64,000 nucleotides of DNA from Bacteroidaceae bacterium (GTDB lineage: Bacteria; Bacteroidota; Bacteroidia; Bacteroidales; Bacteroidaceae): NCBI GenBank assembly GCA_017525235.1, contig JAFXTC010000003.1, positions 62,001-126,000 of the forward strand, in the 5' to 3' direction. A program made the translations under genes and the position numbers. This document shows, piece by piece, positions 6,652 to 16,567 of this stretch (its first letter is position 1; each line of letters starts with the position of its first letter). Below the pieces are notes generated by a model. That model was not told the DNA's origin and ran no database searches. It worked only from the letters and a program-made list of their open reading frames with translations.

Positions 6652-6718
6652 AAGCCCCTCTCCGTTCTTCCTTCTTGGGAGAATACAGGGTTCATAATCA
6701 AACATATAATACGACAAA

Positions 6719-8986
6719 GTGAAGAGTAAAAACATTCTTTTTGCAATACTTCTGTGCTTCCTTTCTTTTTCCACAAAGGCACTCCCCAAAAAGGGGAACA
6801 AGGAGGGAATTATCAAAGTTGCCTGTGTGGGCAACAGCGTTACATACGGATATGGGCTTCAGAATCGCGACCGCGATGCCTACCCCGTCCGACTTCAGCA
6901 AATGTTAGGCGAGGGGTATGAGGTAAGCAACTTCGGACATTCGGGCGCTACCTTATTGTATAAGGGACACCGCCCCTATATCAATCTGCCTGAGTTCCAC
7001 CAAGCACTGAACTTCAAGCCAGATTGGGTGGTTATCCACTTAGGCCTCAATGATACCGATCCGCGCAACTGGCCCGACTGGAAGGAGGAGTTCATCCCCA
7101 ACTATCGCGCCTTGATTGATTCCTTCCGCACAGTGAACCCTGAGGCGCGTATCCTCGTCTGCAAGATGACACCTATCTTCGATCGTCATTCACGTTTCCA
7201 AAGTGGTACGCGCGACTGGCACGCTCAGATACAGAAGGCCATTGAGCAGGTAGCACAGGGAGCTGATGCACAACTTATCGACCTCTACACACCGCTGCAC
7301 AGTCGTCCGGACCTCTTCCCCGATGCATTGCACCCCAATCCCGAGGGGGCGCAGATTCTAGCCAGAACTGTCTATAGCGCACTTACGGGCGATTACGGAG
7401 GCCTGCAGCTGCCGCCTGTCTATTCGAGCGGCATGGTACTACCTCGTAACGAGCATCTGTTGATTGAAGGCCGTGCCGATGCACGACGCCGAATCAAAGC
7501 TGTGTTGAGTCAGGAAGGCAAGATAGTGGAAGAGAGTGGAACCTTCACGCGTGCCGACGGTTCATGGGCGATAGAACTACCTCACATGAAAGCCGGCGGT
7601 CCCTACACCCTTACATTCACTGCCACACCACTGAACCCCGATCATTACCGTCACTTCTACTATCCCGAGAAGTATCCCTTCCTGCTCAAGAACCTGACAA
7701 AGGCTGAGGCACAGACACTGACCATCGACAGTCTCTACTTCGGCGACTTATGGCTGGCCAGCGGACAATCGAACATGGAACTACGGGTTGACCAGTGCAA
7801 CACGCTCGACCAAGACCTTGCAGATGCAAAACGTCTTGCAGGTCGCCTACATCTTTATAATATGCCGGCACGAGCAAGGACAGATGCTGTGGAATGGGAC
7901 GACAGCGTACTCCGCTACACAAATGAGCTTCGACACATGGACTTTCAGGGATGGAAGTTTGCCTCTCCCGAAACCGTGCGGAACTTTTCTGCCGTTGCCT
8001 TCAACTTCGCCCGCGTACTCTGCGACAGCTTACCCGACATTCCTATCGGCATCATCTGCAACGCCGTTGGAGGCTCGACAACCGAATCGTGGATTGATCG
8101 ATCAACGTTGGAATGGGAGTTCCCCAACATCCTGCGCGATTGGCGTAACGGAGACTTCGGACAGGCTTGGGCTCGCGGCCGTATGAATCAGAACATCGCA
8201 CATGCGCTCGATAAAGAATCGCCCGCCTATAATCCTCTGCAACGTCATCCTTACGACCCTGCCTACCTCTTCGAGGCAGCCATTGCACCACTTGGTCATC
8301 TGCCCATCCGAGGCGTTATCTGGTATCAAGGCGAGAGCAACGCCCATAACATAGAGGTACACGAAAGACTGTTTCGTCTGCTCGAACATTCCTGGCGCGA
8401 ATTCTTCGCCCGCCGCTGGAACTGCGAGTTCCAGAAGAAGCCCTCGTTGCCCTTCTACATCGTACAACTCTCCAGTCTGCCACGCCCCTCGTGGCCTGCC
8501 TTCCGCGACAGCCAGCGTCGACTCGCCGACGAGTTAACCGACACATGGATGGCTGTCAGCAGCGATCTTGGCGATCCATCCGACGTCCACTACCGCACGA
8601 AACGACCTGTGGGTGAGCGATTGGCCTTACAGGCTTTGCGACACACCTACGGTCACTCGTTAGAGAGCGAAGGCCCAACGCTTGATTATTCCCTCGCAGC
8701 GCAAGACAACACCGTTGTTCTGCGGTTCAATCATGCCGACGGCCTAACTTGCACTAAGGGGTTCGAGATTGCTGCTTCCGATGGTTTGTTCTATCCTGCC
8801 AACATCAAGATAGAAGGCAACAAGATTCATCTCTCATCACCTCAAGTAAAAAACCCCGCTTCCGTCCGCTACGGATGGAGTGGCTTCACCGATGCCGACC
8901 TTCACAATGCCCAGGGCCTTCCTGCGTCCACGTTTTGTTCCTCAACACAATTTTATGGAAAGGGTTTTAATATATTAAATAAATAA
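6719..8986 (+). CDS. nanS: Two-domain secreted sialate O-acetylesterase (NanS-like)
   Basis: Removes O-acetyl groups from sialic acids so the sialidase and lyase can act. A signal peptide (about 1-22) is followed by an SGNH/GDSL hydrolase domain: VACVGNSVTYG (block I, GNS where the classic motif has GDS), HLGLND (block III), and FPDALHP (Asp-His). The second half is a sialate O-acetylesterase (SASA) domain with LWLASGQSNME (Ser), ICNAVGGSTTESW and IRGVIWYQGESN. Tannerella NanS has a comparable two-domain layout. The start is GTG at 6719, 67 bases after nanA; the gap holds a degenerate C-rich palindrome. Periplasmic or surface location is inferred from the signal. Named from context and family; the substrate is untested. 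Confidence 0.85.
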   Translation: MKSKNILFAILLCFLSFSTKALPKKGNKEGIIKVACVGNSVTYGYGLQNRDRDAYPVRLQQMLGEGYEVSNFGHSGATLLYKGHRPYINLPEFHQALNFKPDWVVIHLGLNDTDPRNWPDWKEEFIPNYRALIDSFRTVNPEARILVCKMTPIFDRHSRFQSGTRDWHAQIQKAIEQVAQGADAQLIDLYTPLHSRPDLFPDALHPNPEGAQILARTVYSALTGDYGGLQLPPVYSSGMVLPRNEHLLIEGRADARRRIKAVLSQEGKIVEESGTFTRADGSWAIELPHMKAGGPYTLTFTATPLNPDHYRHFYYPEKYPFLLKNLTKAEAQTLTIDSLYFGDLWLASGQSNMELRVDQCNTLDQDLADAKRLAGRLHLYNMPARARTDAVEWDDSVLRYTNELRHMDFQGWKFASPETVRNFSAVAFNFARVLCDSLPDIPIGIICNAVGGSTTESWIDRSTLEWEFPNILRDWRNGDFGQAWARGRMNQNIAHALDKESPAYNPLQRHPYDPAYLFEAAIAPLGHLPIRGVIWYQGESNAHNIEVHERLFRLLEHSWREFFARRWNCEFQKKPSLPFYIVQLSSLPRPSWPAFRDSQRRLADELTDTWMAVSSDLGDPSDVHYRTKRPVGERLALQALRHTYGHSLESEGPTLDYSLAAQDNTVVLRFNHADGLTCTKGFEIAASDGLFYPANIKIEGNKIHLSSPQVKNPASVRYGWSGFTDADLHNAQGLPASTFCSSTQFYGKGFNILNK

Positions 8987-9040
8987 CATGAAGAGAATAA
9001 GAATGTTTTCTCTCCTGGAATTCAAAACCTCGTCAAATAG

Positions 9041-11512
9041 ATGAAGAAACAAATACTACTCTGCATATTTTCCTTTTTGGCGCTGAGTAATGCTTGGGGC
9101 CAGAATCAGGTTGTGGTGACTTCTGCGGGTGAGATGGAGCGTGCAGTCTCAGGCCATTTTGCAGGCATCGTGGATGGCAAGCTCAAGACCTGGGGCGGCT
9201 GTAACTTCCCCGACATTCCCTGTGCAGACGGCGGACAGAAGGTTTTTTACCCCAAAGCCTATGGTGCCAGCGTAACAGTGCCGGAGGGCACGGTGTATAT
9301 TGGAGGTTTGGGAGAGAGCGGGTCTGACGACACTGTCAAACCCGATCCTCTCCCCAACCTGCCCAAACCCCTCGACAACTTTGCAGCTTGCTATGGAGCT
9401 GGCAGATTATTTGTAGCAGGAGGTCAGACGAATGGAACAGCCAACAGAGATATCTATGCCCTCGACTGGCCTGACGGCAAGGAGTGGGTTAAGTTGTGTG
9501 AGTTACCCGACGAAGGGCGCCTACAGCCTTGTATGGCAGTGCAGAATGCGCCAGAGGGAAAGGCACTCTATATATTTGGGGGGTACATAGCCTCCTCTTC
9601 GCCTTCCCTTGAGAAAAGTGCCATAGTCTATCAGAAAGGACTCAAACTAAACCTAAAAACCCTCGAATGGAAAGAAATATCTCCCACAACTATCAACTCA
9701 TCTTCTTACAAGGGAGAGATAAAGAGAGGTTCTAGGCCCCAGGCCATTGTTGGCTCCTGCGCCACCACCTGCGGCTATAGTCATATTCTATTCTTTGGGG
9801 GTGTTGATTATGACATCTTCCTCTCTGCCATACAGGGCAAGCAGGACAACTTGTATCTACGGCACGAACCGGTTTGGTATAAGTTCCGTCAGGAGGTGCT
9901 GGCCTACCATACTATCACAGACTCGTGGAGTCTTATCCCTGGCGACAGCGCACTGGCTCGTGCCGGAGCAGCCCTTACCCCCTTTGACAACGGTTGGTTA
10001 TATAGTGGCGGCGAACTGATGCCGGGCATCCGGTCTGCAAAGATTTCCCGCATAGAGATAAAACACGAGACGCACTTCGGCTTTGCCAACTGGATGGTGT
10101 TGGTGCTCTACCTGTTGGCAATGTTGGGTATGGGCATCTACTTTATGCGACGAGAGAACGGAGCTGATGATTTCTTCAAAGGCGGCGGTCGTATCCCTTG
10201 GTGGGCTGCTGGTATCAGCATCTATGCCACCATGCTGAGCGCTATCACCTATATGGCCATCCCTGCCAAAGCATACGCGACGGACTGGACCTACTACCCC
10301 ATGCTGTGGATGATTCCGCTGGTGGGTTTCCCCGTCATCTGGTACTATCTACCCTATTTCCGTCGGCTTAAAGCTGCATCGGCCTACGCCATACTGGAGG
10401 AGCGTTTCAATTTGGCCACTCGACTGATGGCATCCACGCTTTTCTGTATCTTCATGGTAGCCCGTATGGCCCTGGTGATGTATCTGCCTTCGTTGGCCCT
10501 GACAGCTGTTACGGGCATTGATATATACTTGTGTATAATATTGATGGGCCTCGTTACCATTATATATTGTACCATGGGTGGTGTAGAAGCTGTAATTTGG
10601 GGCGATGTCATCCAAGGCTGTATCTTAGTTGGAGGCGCCATCTTTGCAGCCTTGTATCTGTGGGGTAATACAGAGGGCGGTTTCTCGGGAGCTTGGCAAT
10701 TGGCCGTGGATAACGATAAACTGCGCCTGTTTGTTTGGAGCTGGGACTATCGGTACGTCACTTTTTGGGTCGCCATCATAGGCGGTGGTATTGCCAACAA
10801 CCTGATATCGTACACGAGCGACCAGACTGTCATTCAGCGATATATGACCACCAAGGACGAGAAGAGTGCGGGCCGAAGCATTCTGGTGAACGGTTTCATG
10901 AGTGTATTCATATCCGTAGCATTCTATTTCATCGGAACAGGTCTCTATACCTTCTACAAGACGCACCCGACGAGTCTGGACATCACCATGCAGCAAGGCG
11001 ACGCCATCTTCCCCTTCTTTATGATGAGCCAGATGCCGGCAGGTGTGGCAGGTCTGCTGATTGCGGCTATCTTTGCAGCAACCATGAGCACCATCTCGAG
11101 TAATATCAACAGTGTGAGCACGGCATTCAGTGTCGATTTCATACAGCGATTCCGCCCCAACATCAAAGACTCTACCCTGCTGCGTGTAGCCCGATGGACT
11201 TGCATCGTGAGCGGCTTGATGGGCTTAGGCATCGCTCTGTTGATGGCAACATGGGATATCGCTTCGCTGCTGGATTACTTCAACACTATCCTAGGCTTGC
11301 TGACCAGTGGTTTGGGCGGCTTGTTCGTAATGGCCGTCTTCTTCCCTCGCATCAAGGGCAGGGCAGCCCTCACAGGCTTCATCGTGGGTGAGCTGGTAGT
11401 CTTCCTGATGTACCTATACACCGATGCCAGCTTCTTCCTCTTCGGTGCTATCGGTATTGTGGTAAGCGTTATCACAGCTTGGCTTCTCAGCCTCGTTGGA
11501 AGTGAAAAGTGA
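9041..11512 (+). CDS. Sialic-acid mutarotase fused to a sodium:solute symporter (NanM-SSS)
   Basis: An 823-residue fusion. A signal peptide (1-20) leads into a Kelch/cyclically permuted mutarotase domain to about residue 345, with repeated GG motifs (LFVAGGQTNG, LYIFGGYI, LYSGGEL). This type of domain interconverts sialic-acid anomers. From FANWMVLVLYLLAMLG onward there are about 13 membrane helices of the SSS family, with typical TYMAIPAKAYATDW and ISYTSDQTVIQRYMTTKD segments. The signal would place the Kelch domain in the periplasm, feeding its product directly to the inner-membrane symporter. It lies between the esterase and the epimerase in the operon. The gene ends in a heptad repeat that also forms the junction with the next gene. 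Confidence 0.88.
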   Translation: MKKQILLCIFSFLALSNAWGQNQVVVTSAGEMERAVSGHFAGIVDGKLKTWGGCNFPDIPCADGGQKVFYPKAYGASVTVPEGTVYIGGLGESGSDDTVKPDPLPNLPKPLDNFAACYGAGRLFVAGGQTNGTANRDIYALDWPDGKEWVKLCELPDEGRLQPCMAVQNAPEGKALYIFGGYIASSSPSLEKSAIVYQKGLKLNLKTLEWKEISPTTINSSSYKGEIKRGSRPQAIVGSCATTCGYSHILFFGGVDYDIFLSAIQGKQDNLYLRHEPVWYKFRQEVLAYHTITDSWSLIPGDSALARAGAALTPFDNGWLYSGGELMPGIRSAKISRIEIKHETHFGFANWMVLVLYLLAMLGMGIYFMRRENGADDFFKGGGRIPWWAAGISIYATMLSAITYMAIPAKAYATDWTYYPMLWMIPLVGFPVIWYYLPYFRRLKAASAYAILEERFNLATRLMASTLFCIFMVARMALVMYLPSLALTAVTGIDIYLCIILMGLVTIIYCTMGGVEAVIWGDVIQGCILVGGAIFAALYLWGNTEGGFSGAWQLAVDNDKLRLFVWSWDYRYVTFWVAIIGGGIANNLISYTSDQTVIQRYMTTKDEKSAGRSILVNGFMSVFISVAFYFIGTGLYTFYKTHPTSLDITMQQGDAIFPFFMMSQMPAGVAGLLIAAIFAATMSTISSNINSVSTAFSVDFIQRFRPNIKDSTLLRVARWTCIVSGLMGLGIALLMATWDIASLLDYFNTILGLLTSGLGGLFVMAVFFPRIKGRAALTGFIVGELVVFLMYLYTDASFFLFGAIGIVVSVITAWLLSLVGSEK

Positions 11513-11547
11513 AGAATAAAATAATGTTCAATATTCAATGTTCAATG
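11500..11547. repeat. Heptad tandem repeat at the symporter/epimerase junction
   Basis: Seven-base periodicity runs through GAAGTGA AAAGTGA and then TTCAATA TTCAATG TTCAATG. It spans the stop of the symporter fusion and the start of the next gene. Confidence 0.6.
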
Positions 11548-12726
11548 GAAAAAATTGATTTTAAACAGCTTGCTGCTCAGTACAAGAGCGAACTGTTAGA
11601 GAGGGTAATGCCCTTCTGGATGCAGAACAGTATAGATAAGGAATACGGCGGGTACTTTACCTGTATAGAACGTAACGGCGAGGTGTACGACACCGATAAG
11701 TTCATCTGGCTTCAAGGCCGCGAAGTATGGATGCTGGCTACATTATATAATAAGGTAGAGAAAAAACAGGAATGGCTGGATGCTGCCATTCAGGGCGCCG
11801 AGTTTCTGAAAAAGTACGGACACGACGGGAACTTGAACTGGTACTTCTCGTTAGATCGACAGGGACGTCCCTTGGTGGAGCCTTACAACATCTTCTCCTA
11901 TACCTTTGCCGTTATTGCCTTCGGACAATTGTACAAAGCAACAGGCAATGAGGAGTATGCCGAAATAGCCAAGAAGACCTTCGACATTGTGCTCTCGAAA
12001 CGCAACAACCCCAAAGGGAAATGGTCGAAGGCCGCCCCAGGTGCTCGTGCCCTGAAGGATTTCGCCCTCCCCATGATTCTATGCAATGTAGCGCTAGAGA
12101 TTGAAGACCTGCTTTCCCCTGATTTCTTGAAGGAGACTATTGACATCTGTCTGCATGAGGTACTGGATGTCTTCTATCGCCCCGAACTGGATTTGGTAGT
12201 AGAACATGTAAGCAAGGACGGTAAGTTGGTTGATTGTCACGAAGGTCGATTGCTCAATCCCGGACATGCCATCGAAGCTATGTGGTTCATCATGGATCTG
12301 GGCAAACGATTGGGCCGTAAAGACCTTATTGAGAAGGCTGTACACATTGCCTTGCGCGAAGCGGAATACGGTTGGGACAAGGAGTACGGAGGCATCTTCT
12401 ACTTCATGGACCGACTGGGTCGCCCTCTACAGCAGTTGGAATGGGACCAGAAACTCTGGTGGGTTCACATCGAAACCCTCATCACCATGATAAAGGGCTA
12501 TGAGCTGACGGGCAACAAGGAATGTCTGGATTGGTTCATGCGTGTCCACGAATACGTATGGAGTCACTTCATGGATCCCGAATACCCCGAATGGTTCGGC
12601 TATCTGAACCGTAGGGGCGAGATACTCCTCACACTGAAAGGCGGCAAGTGGAAGGGCTGCTTCCATGTACCCCGCGGTCTGATGCAAGTATATCAGACGT
12701 TGGAGAGGATTGCTGAAAAAGAATAA
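11545..12726 (+). CDS. N-acylglucosamine 2-epimerase (AGE family)
   Basis: Expected to convert N-acetylmannosamine, the lyase product, to N-acetylglucosamine in the cytoplasm. The 393-residue protein is an alpha/alpha-toroid of the renin-binding-protein/AGE family: NSIDKEYGGYFTCIERNG, FIWLQGREVWMLATLYN, a central CHEGRLLNPGHAIEAMWF with catalytic-type His, and KLWWVHIETLITM with FHVPRGLMQ near the end. The ATG at 11545 (MEKIDFKQL) is preferred; an in-frame ATG at 11509 adds 12 residues that are only a translated heptad repeat. Last gene of the operon, convergent with the flippase gene 2 bases away. No kinase follows, so phosphorylation must be encoded elsewhere. Confidence 0.9.
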   Translation: MEKIDFKQLAAQYKSELLERVMPFWMQNSIDKEYGGYFTCIERNGEVYDTDKFIWLQGREVWMLATLYNKVEKKQEWLDAAIQGAEFLKKYGHDGNLNWYFSLDRQGRPLVEPYNIFSYTFAVIAFGQLYKATGNEEYAEIAKKTFDIVLSKRNNPKGKWSKAAPGARALKDFALPMILCNVALEIEDLLSPDFLKETIDICLHEVLDVFYRPELDLVVEHVSKDGKLVDCHEGRLLNPGHAIEAMWFIMDLGKRLGRKDLIEKAVHIALREAEYGWDKEYGGIFYFMDRLGRPLQQLEWDQKLWWVHIETLITMIKGYELTGNKECLDWFMRVHEYVWSHFMDPEYPEWFGYLNRRGEILLTLKGGKWKGCFHVPRGLMQVYQTLERIAEKE

Positions 12727-12728
12727 TC

Positions 12729-14165
12729 TTATCGGAAATATTTGCCTACTACAGGCAGCGACTTCAGGGGCAGGTCATGATAGAGGATGTACCCCACGAA
12801 AGCGCATATCAATACCGTATTGATGGCAAGGCGCAACACCACGGGCCACTCCTGCGGTACACACTGCATGATAGCAAAGAAGAGAACCGTGATGAGCACA
12901 TACACGGCAATGCTCTTCATGGGGTAACGGATGGGATTCTTAACTTGTCCTACCACATAGCTCAGTATCATAGAGGTTCCGTAACCTGCCACACCTCCCC
13001 ACGCACAAGCCATATAACCATAAGTGGGAATAAACAGAATGTTCACCGCTATCAAGGCCGCACAACCCGCCAGGGAGAACCAAGCACCCCAAATGGTCTT
13101 GTCGATGAGTTTGTACCAGAACGACAGATTGAAATAGACGCCCATCATAATCTCTGCTGCCATCACTATGGGAACAACGTTTAATCCCTCGCGATAGTCG
13201 GCACCAATAATATATTGCAATACAGGCATCCAACCAACAACACAGAGGAAAGCCAACAGGGTAAAGATAAGGAAATACTTCATGGCAGAAGCATAGTATT
13301 CGTTCTTGTCCCCATCCTTGGCTTTGGCAAAGACGATGGGCTCATAGGCATAACGGAAAGCCTGTGTTATCATGGCCATAATCATGGCTATTTTCACGCA
13401 CGAGCCATAGATGCCCAGTTGTACATTGGCATCAGCCTCATCGGGATAAACCAATGGGAAAATGATTTTATCTGCCACTTGATTCAGGATTCCCGCAACA
13501 CCCAATATCAGGATGGGCCACGAATAGCTGAGCATCCGACGCAACAACTTCCAATCGAAGTTCCAACGGATGCGGAACAGATCCGGCACAAAGAAGAAGG
13601 TGATGAAAGCCGTACAGAGCAGGTTGATAAAAAATACATAAAACACCGATGTCTTTCCCAACCAGACGAAGTATATTACATTCAGTGCTATATTGATGAT
13701 GATAAACAACATCTTGAGCGAGGCAAACATGATGGCTCGCTTCTGGAATCTCAGATAGCTGAAGGGAAGAGCCTGTATGGCATCAAGGGCAACAACAACA
13801 GCCATCATCAACAAGTAATCGGGATGTTCCGTATAGCCTATGGCATTACAGATGGGACTGATAAAGCCAAATACCAGTAGCAGGAATATGGCCGTCAAAG
13901 AACCAACCGTAGCAAATGCCGTAGAGAAGACGGTATCAGGCTTACACTTGTCGTCGTTGGCAAAACGGAACAAGGTGGTCTCCATACCAAATGTCAGCAG
14001 CACCAGGATAAGCGCCGTATAGGCATACATATTGGTACTGATGCCATAGTCGCCCGAATCCTTGGGCATATAATGGGTATAGAGCGGGACAAGCAGATAG
14101 TTCAGGAATCTGCCAACGATACTGGAGAGACCGTAAATGGCCGTATCTTTTGCCAAGGATTTCAT
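12729..14165 (-). CDS. Polysaccharide flippase (Wzx/MATE-like)
   Basis: Integral membrane protein with about 12-14 helices of the MOP superfamily, probably moving a lipid-linked polysaccharide precursor across the inner membrane. It begins MKSLAKDTAIYGLSSIVGRFLN, the usual Wzx start, followed by NYLLVPLYTHYMP. About 478 residues from the ATG at 14165. An in-frame ATG at 14231 would add 22 residues (from MVKNNNSTPQAL through GDGGG) encoded entirely by a palindromic repeat, so 14165 is the likelier ancestral start, though the longer form may be translated. Last gene of the long minus-strand run that includes ruvB. No glycosyltransferases lie nearby, so the cargo is unknown. Confidence 0.85.
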   Translation of the reverse strand: MKSLAKDTAIYGLSSIVGRFLNYLLVPLYTHYMPKDSGDYGISTNMYAYTALILVLLTFGMETTLFRFANDDKCKPDTVFSTAFATVGSLTAIFLLLVFGFISPICNAIGYTEHPDYLLMMAVVVALDAIQALPFSYLRFQKRAIMFASLKMLFIIINIALNVIYFVWLGKTSVFYVFFINLLCTAFITFFFVPDLFRIRWNFDWKLLRRMLSYSWPILILGVAGILNQVADKIIFPLVYPDEADANVQLGIYGSCVKIAMIMAMITQAFRYAYEPIVFAKAKDGDKNEYYASAMKYFLIFTLLAFLCVVGWMPVLQYIIGADYREGLNVVPIVMAAEIMMGVYFNLSFWYKLIDKTIWGAWFSLAGCAALIAVNILFIPTYGYMACAWGGVAGYGTSMILSYVVGQVKNPIRYPMKSIAVYVLITVLFFAIMQCVPQEWPVVLRLAINTVLICAFVGYILYHDLPLKSLPVVGKYFR

Positions 14166-14215
14166 GCCCCCTCCGTCTCCCTCTTTAAGGGAGTGAAGAG
14201 CTTGGGGGGTGGAAT
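14166..14215. repeat. G/C-rich palindromic repeat at the flippase start
   Basis: Nested inverted repeat: outer CCCCC (14167-14171) with GGGGGG (14204-14209), inner CTCCCT (14177-14182) with AGGGAG (14188-14193). It directly precedes the preferred ATG of the flippase gene. A shorter related stretch (CTCCCCTGAGGGAG) lies near 14274. Confidence 0.6.
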
Positions 14216-14297
14216 TATTATTCTTTACCATTATATAGAATAAAATTATAACTATGTCTTAAAACATGTTCTCCCCTGAGGGAGCGGAAGGGAGCCT

Positions 14298-15530
14298 TTA
14301 ACCGAAGAACATATATGCTATTGCGATGGCAGCTATAATACCTGCCAAATCGGCTAATAGGCCACACGTAACGGCATGGCGCATCTTGACAACACCAACA
14401 CTACCAAAGTAAACGGCTAAGATATAGAAGGTAGTATCTGTGGAGCCTTGGAAGATACAACTCAAGCGCCCCACAAATGAATCGGCACCGTAAGTAGTCA
14501 TTGCATCAATCATCATGCCTCGTGCTCCACTACCCGAAAGCGGCTTCATCAATGCTGTAGGCAAGGCAGCCACAAAGTCAGTGTTGCCACCACATGCCTC
14601 CACACCATATTTAATGCCGTCTATCAACATATCCATAGCTCCTGAAGCACGGAAAACGCCTATACCCACAAGAATAGCGATCAGATAAGGAATGATTCTA
14701 ACTGCTGTGGTAAAGCCGTCCTTTGCGCCCTCGATGAAGGCATCGTACACATTGACCTTCTTGTGCATACCAGCCAGAATGAAGGCAATGATAATCAGCA
14801 TCAGTATGATGTTAGCAGCACTCGTGCTTACCTTGTTCATCAACAGCGAATCCATCTGACCGAATCCCCAGATGATGGTGGCAACCGCTAAAGCAGCACC
14901 ACCCAGCGTCAGCAGCATGGTGCGATTCAGCAGATTAATCTTCTGGAACAGACTGGTAATAATAACACCAGCCAATGTAGAAAAGAATGTTGCCAGCAAG
15001 ATAGGAATAAAGATATCGGTTGGTTGAGCCGCATTCATCTGGGCACGATACACCATAATAGAAATGGGAATCAGCGTCAGGCCGCTTGTGTTCAGCACAA
15101 GGAACATAATCATCGGGTTGGTGGCCGTATCCTTCTTAGGATTCAGTTCCTGCAACTGCTCCATAGCTTTCAGCCCCAGTGGAGTGGCAGCATTGTCCAA
15201 TCCCAGCATATTGGCAGCAATATTCATAAAGATGCTACCCGTCACAGGATGACCTTTGGGAATATCAGGAAACAACTTTACAAATACAGGACTTAGCATC
15301 TTTGCCAAAGTGTTTACAACTCCACCCTTCTCACCTATCTTCATGATACCGAGCCAAAGGGATAGTACACCCGTCAGGCCCAAAGATATCTCAAAGGCTG
15401 TCTTAGAAGACGCGAATGTAGAATCCATCATAGCGGGGAACACATCAAAGTCCCCAAAGAACAACAACTTCACCATCGCTATAACGAAAGCGATGAGAAA
15501 GAAACCTATCCAAATGTAATTTAAAACCAT
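14298..15530 (-). CDS. SpmA-SpmB-like membrane protein (nucleoside-recognition/gate domains)
   Basis: A 410-residue membrane protein with about 8-10 helices. Two Gate-type domains are visible: one in the N-terminal half (SLGLTGVLSLWLGIMKIGEKGGV and MNIAANMLGLDNAATPLGLKAM, a conserved SpmA signature), and one in the C-terminal half (FRASGAMDMLIDGI and KPLSGSGARGMMIDAM, a SpmB signature). In Bacillus the two are separate spore-maturation proteins; fused versions are common in non-spore-forming Bacteroidota, where the transport role is unknown. It ends 67 bases before the flippase reading frame and starts 2 bases after ruvB, within one operon. Confidence 0.85.
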   Translation of the reverse strand: MVLNYIWIGFFLIAFVIAMVKLLFFGDFDVFPAMMDSTFASSKTAFEISLGLTGVLSLWLGIMKIGEKGGVVNTLAKMLSPVFVKLFPDIPKGHPVTGSIFMNIAANMLGLDNAATPLGLKAMEQLQELNPKKDTATNPMIMFLVLNTSGLTLIPISIMVYRAQMNAAQPTDIFIPILLATFFSTLAGVIITSLFQKINLLNRTMLLTLGGAALAVATIIWGFGQMDSLLMNKVSTSAANIILMLIIIAFILAGMHKKVNVYDAFIEGAKDGFTTAVRIIPYLIAILVGIGVFRASGAMDMLIDGIKYGVEACGGNTDFVAALPTALMKPLSGSGARGMMIDAMTTYGADSFVGRLSCIFQGSTDTTFYILAVYFGSVGVVKMRHAVTCGLLADLAGIIAAIAIAYMFFG

Positions 15531-15532
15531 AT

Positions 15533-16567
15533 TTACTCGAAAAGATCTCCTTGAAGTGGGTTGCCGTACCGACTCCCCATTGTTCTACCAAGGTGTGAAT
15601 AGGCCAATTCTGTTACCTCACGTCCACGGGGAGTACGCTTCAAGAATCCTTCCTTGATAAGGAAAGGCTCATAAACTTCTTCTACGGTTCCTCCGTCCTC
15701 ACCAATAGCCGTTGCTATGGTGTTGATGCCCACGGGGCCACCCTTGAACTTATCTATGATGGTCAGCAGAATCTTATTGTCAATCTCATCCAAACCGTAA
15801 CGGTCAATATTTAGTGCCTCTAAAGCAACACGAGCAATCTTAAGGTCAATCTGACCGTTACCCTTCACCTGGGCAAAGTCGCGAACACGACGTAACAGGG
15901 CATTAGCAATACGTGGCGTACCACGACTACGACTGGCAATCTCGCCTGCAGCCTCTGCATCTATAGGAAGACCCAAGATACTTGCACTACGTGTAACAAT
16001 CTTTTGCAATGTCTTGGCATCATAATATTCCAGATGCATATTGATGCCAAATCGGGCACGCAAAGGAGCCGTAAGCAAACCGCTGCGAGTAGTTGCACCC
16101 ACCAAGGTAAACGGAGCCAAATCAATCTGTATGCTACGGGCGCTTGGCCCCTTGTCTATCATGATATCAATACGATAGTCCTCCATCGCACTATAAAGAT
16201 ATTCCTCAACGACAGGACTCAGACGATGTATCTCATCAATAAAGAGTACGTCGTTGGCTTCCAAACTGGTTAGAATACCTGCCAAATCGCCGGGCTTATC
16301 CAACACGGGACCGCTAGTAAGCTTGAAGCCTACCCCTAACTCGTTGGCAATGATGTTACTGAGCGTAGTCTTTCCTAATCCTGGAGGACCATGCAGCAGG
16401 GTATGGTCTAAAGGCTCTCCTCGGTACTTGGCTGCCTCCACAAAGATACGCAGATTCTCTACGACTTTCTGCTGACCGCTGAAGTCCTCAAAGCGAAGCG
16501 GACGGAGTGCGTTCTCGAAATCCTTCTCCTTGTTACGACCTTCTTGTCTTATATCGAATCCTTCCAT
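15533..16567 (-). CDS. ruvB: Holliday junction branch-migration helicase RuvB
   Basis: The hexameric motor of RuvAB, driving branch migration of Holliday junctions with RuvA. The 344-residue sequence shows Walker [17 protein letters not shown], Walker [13 protein letters not shown], sensor 1 [19 protein letters not shown] with the arginine finger region, and the C-terminal winged helix ([15 protein letters not shown] and RTPRGR). Length is normal. The start overlaps the upstream ybeY gene by 19 bases. RuvA is not in the window. Confidence 0.97.
   Translation of the reverse strand: MEGFDIRQEGRNKEKDFENALRPLRFEDFSGQQKVVENLRIFVEAAKYRGEPLDHTLLHGPPGLGKTTLSNIIANELGVGFKLTSGPVLDKPGDLAGILTSLEANDVLFIDEIHRLSPVVEEYLYSAMEDYRIDIMIDKGPSARSIQIDLAPFTLVGATTRSGLLTAPLRARFGINMHLEYYDAKTLQKIVTRSASILGLPIDAEAAGEIASRSRGTPRIANALLRRVRDFAQVKGNGQIDLKIARVALEALNIDRYGLDEIDNKILLTIIDKFKGGPVGINTIATAIGEDGGTVEEVYEPFLIKEGFLKRTPRGREVTELAYSHLGRTMGSRYGNPLQGDLFE

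Noticed and set aside
5734-12726. Outer-membrane SusC/SusD-type uptake genes for sialic acid
   Set aside because: None is present in the window; the operon holds only the lyase, esterase, mutarotase-symporter and epimerase.
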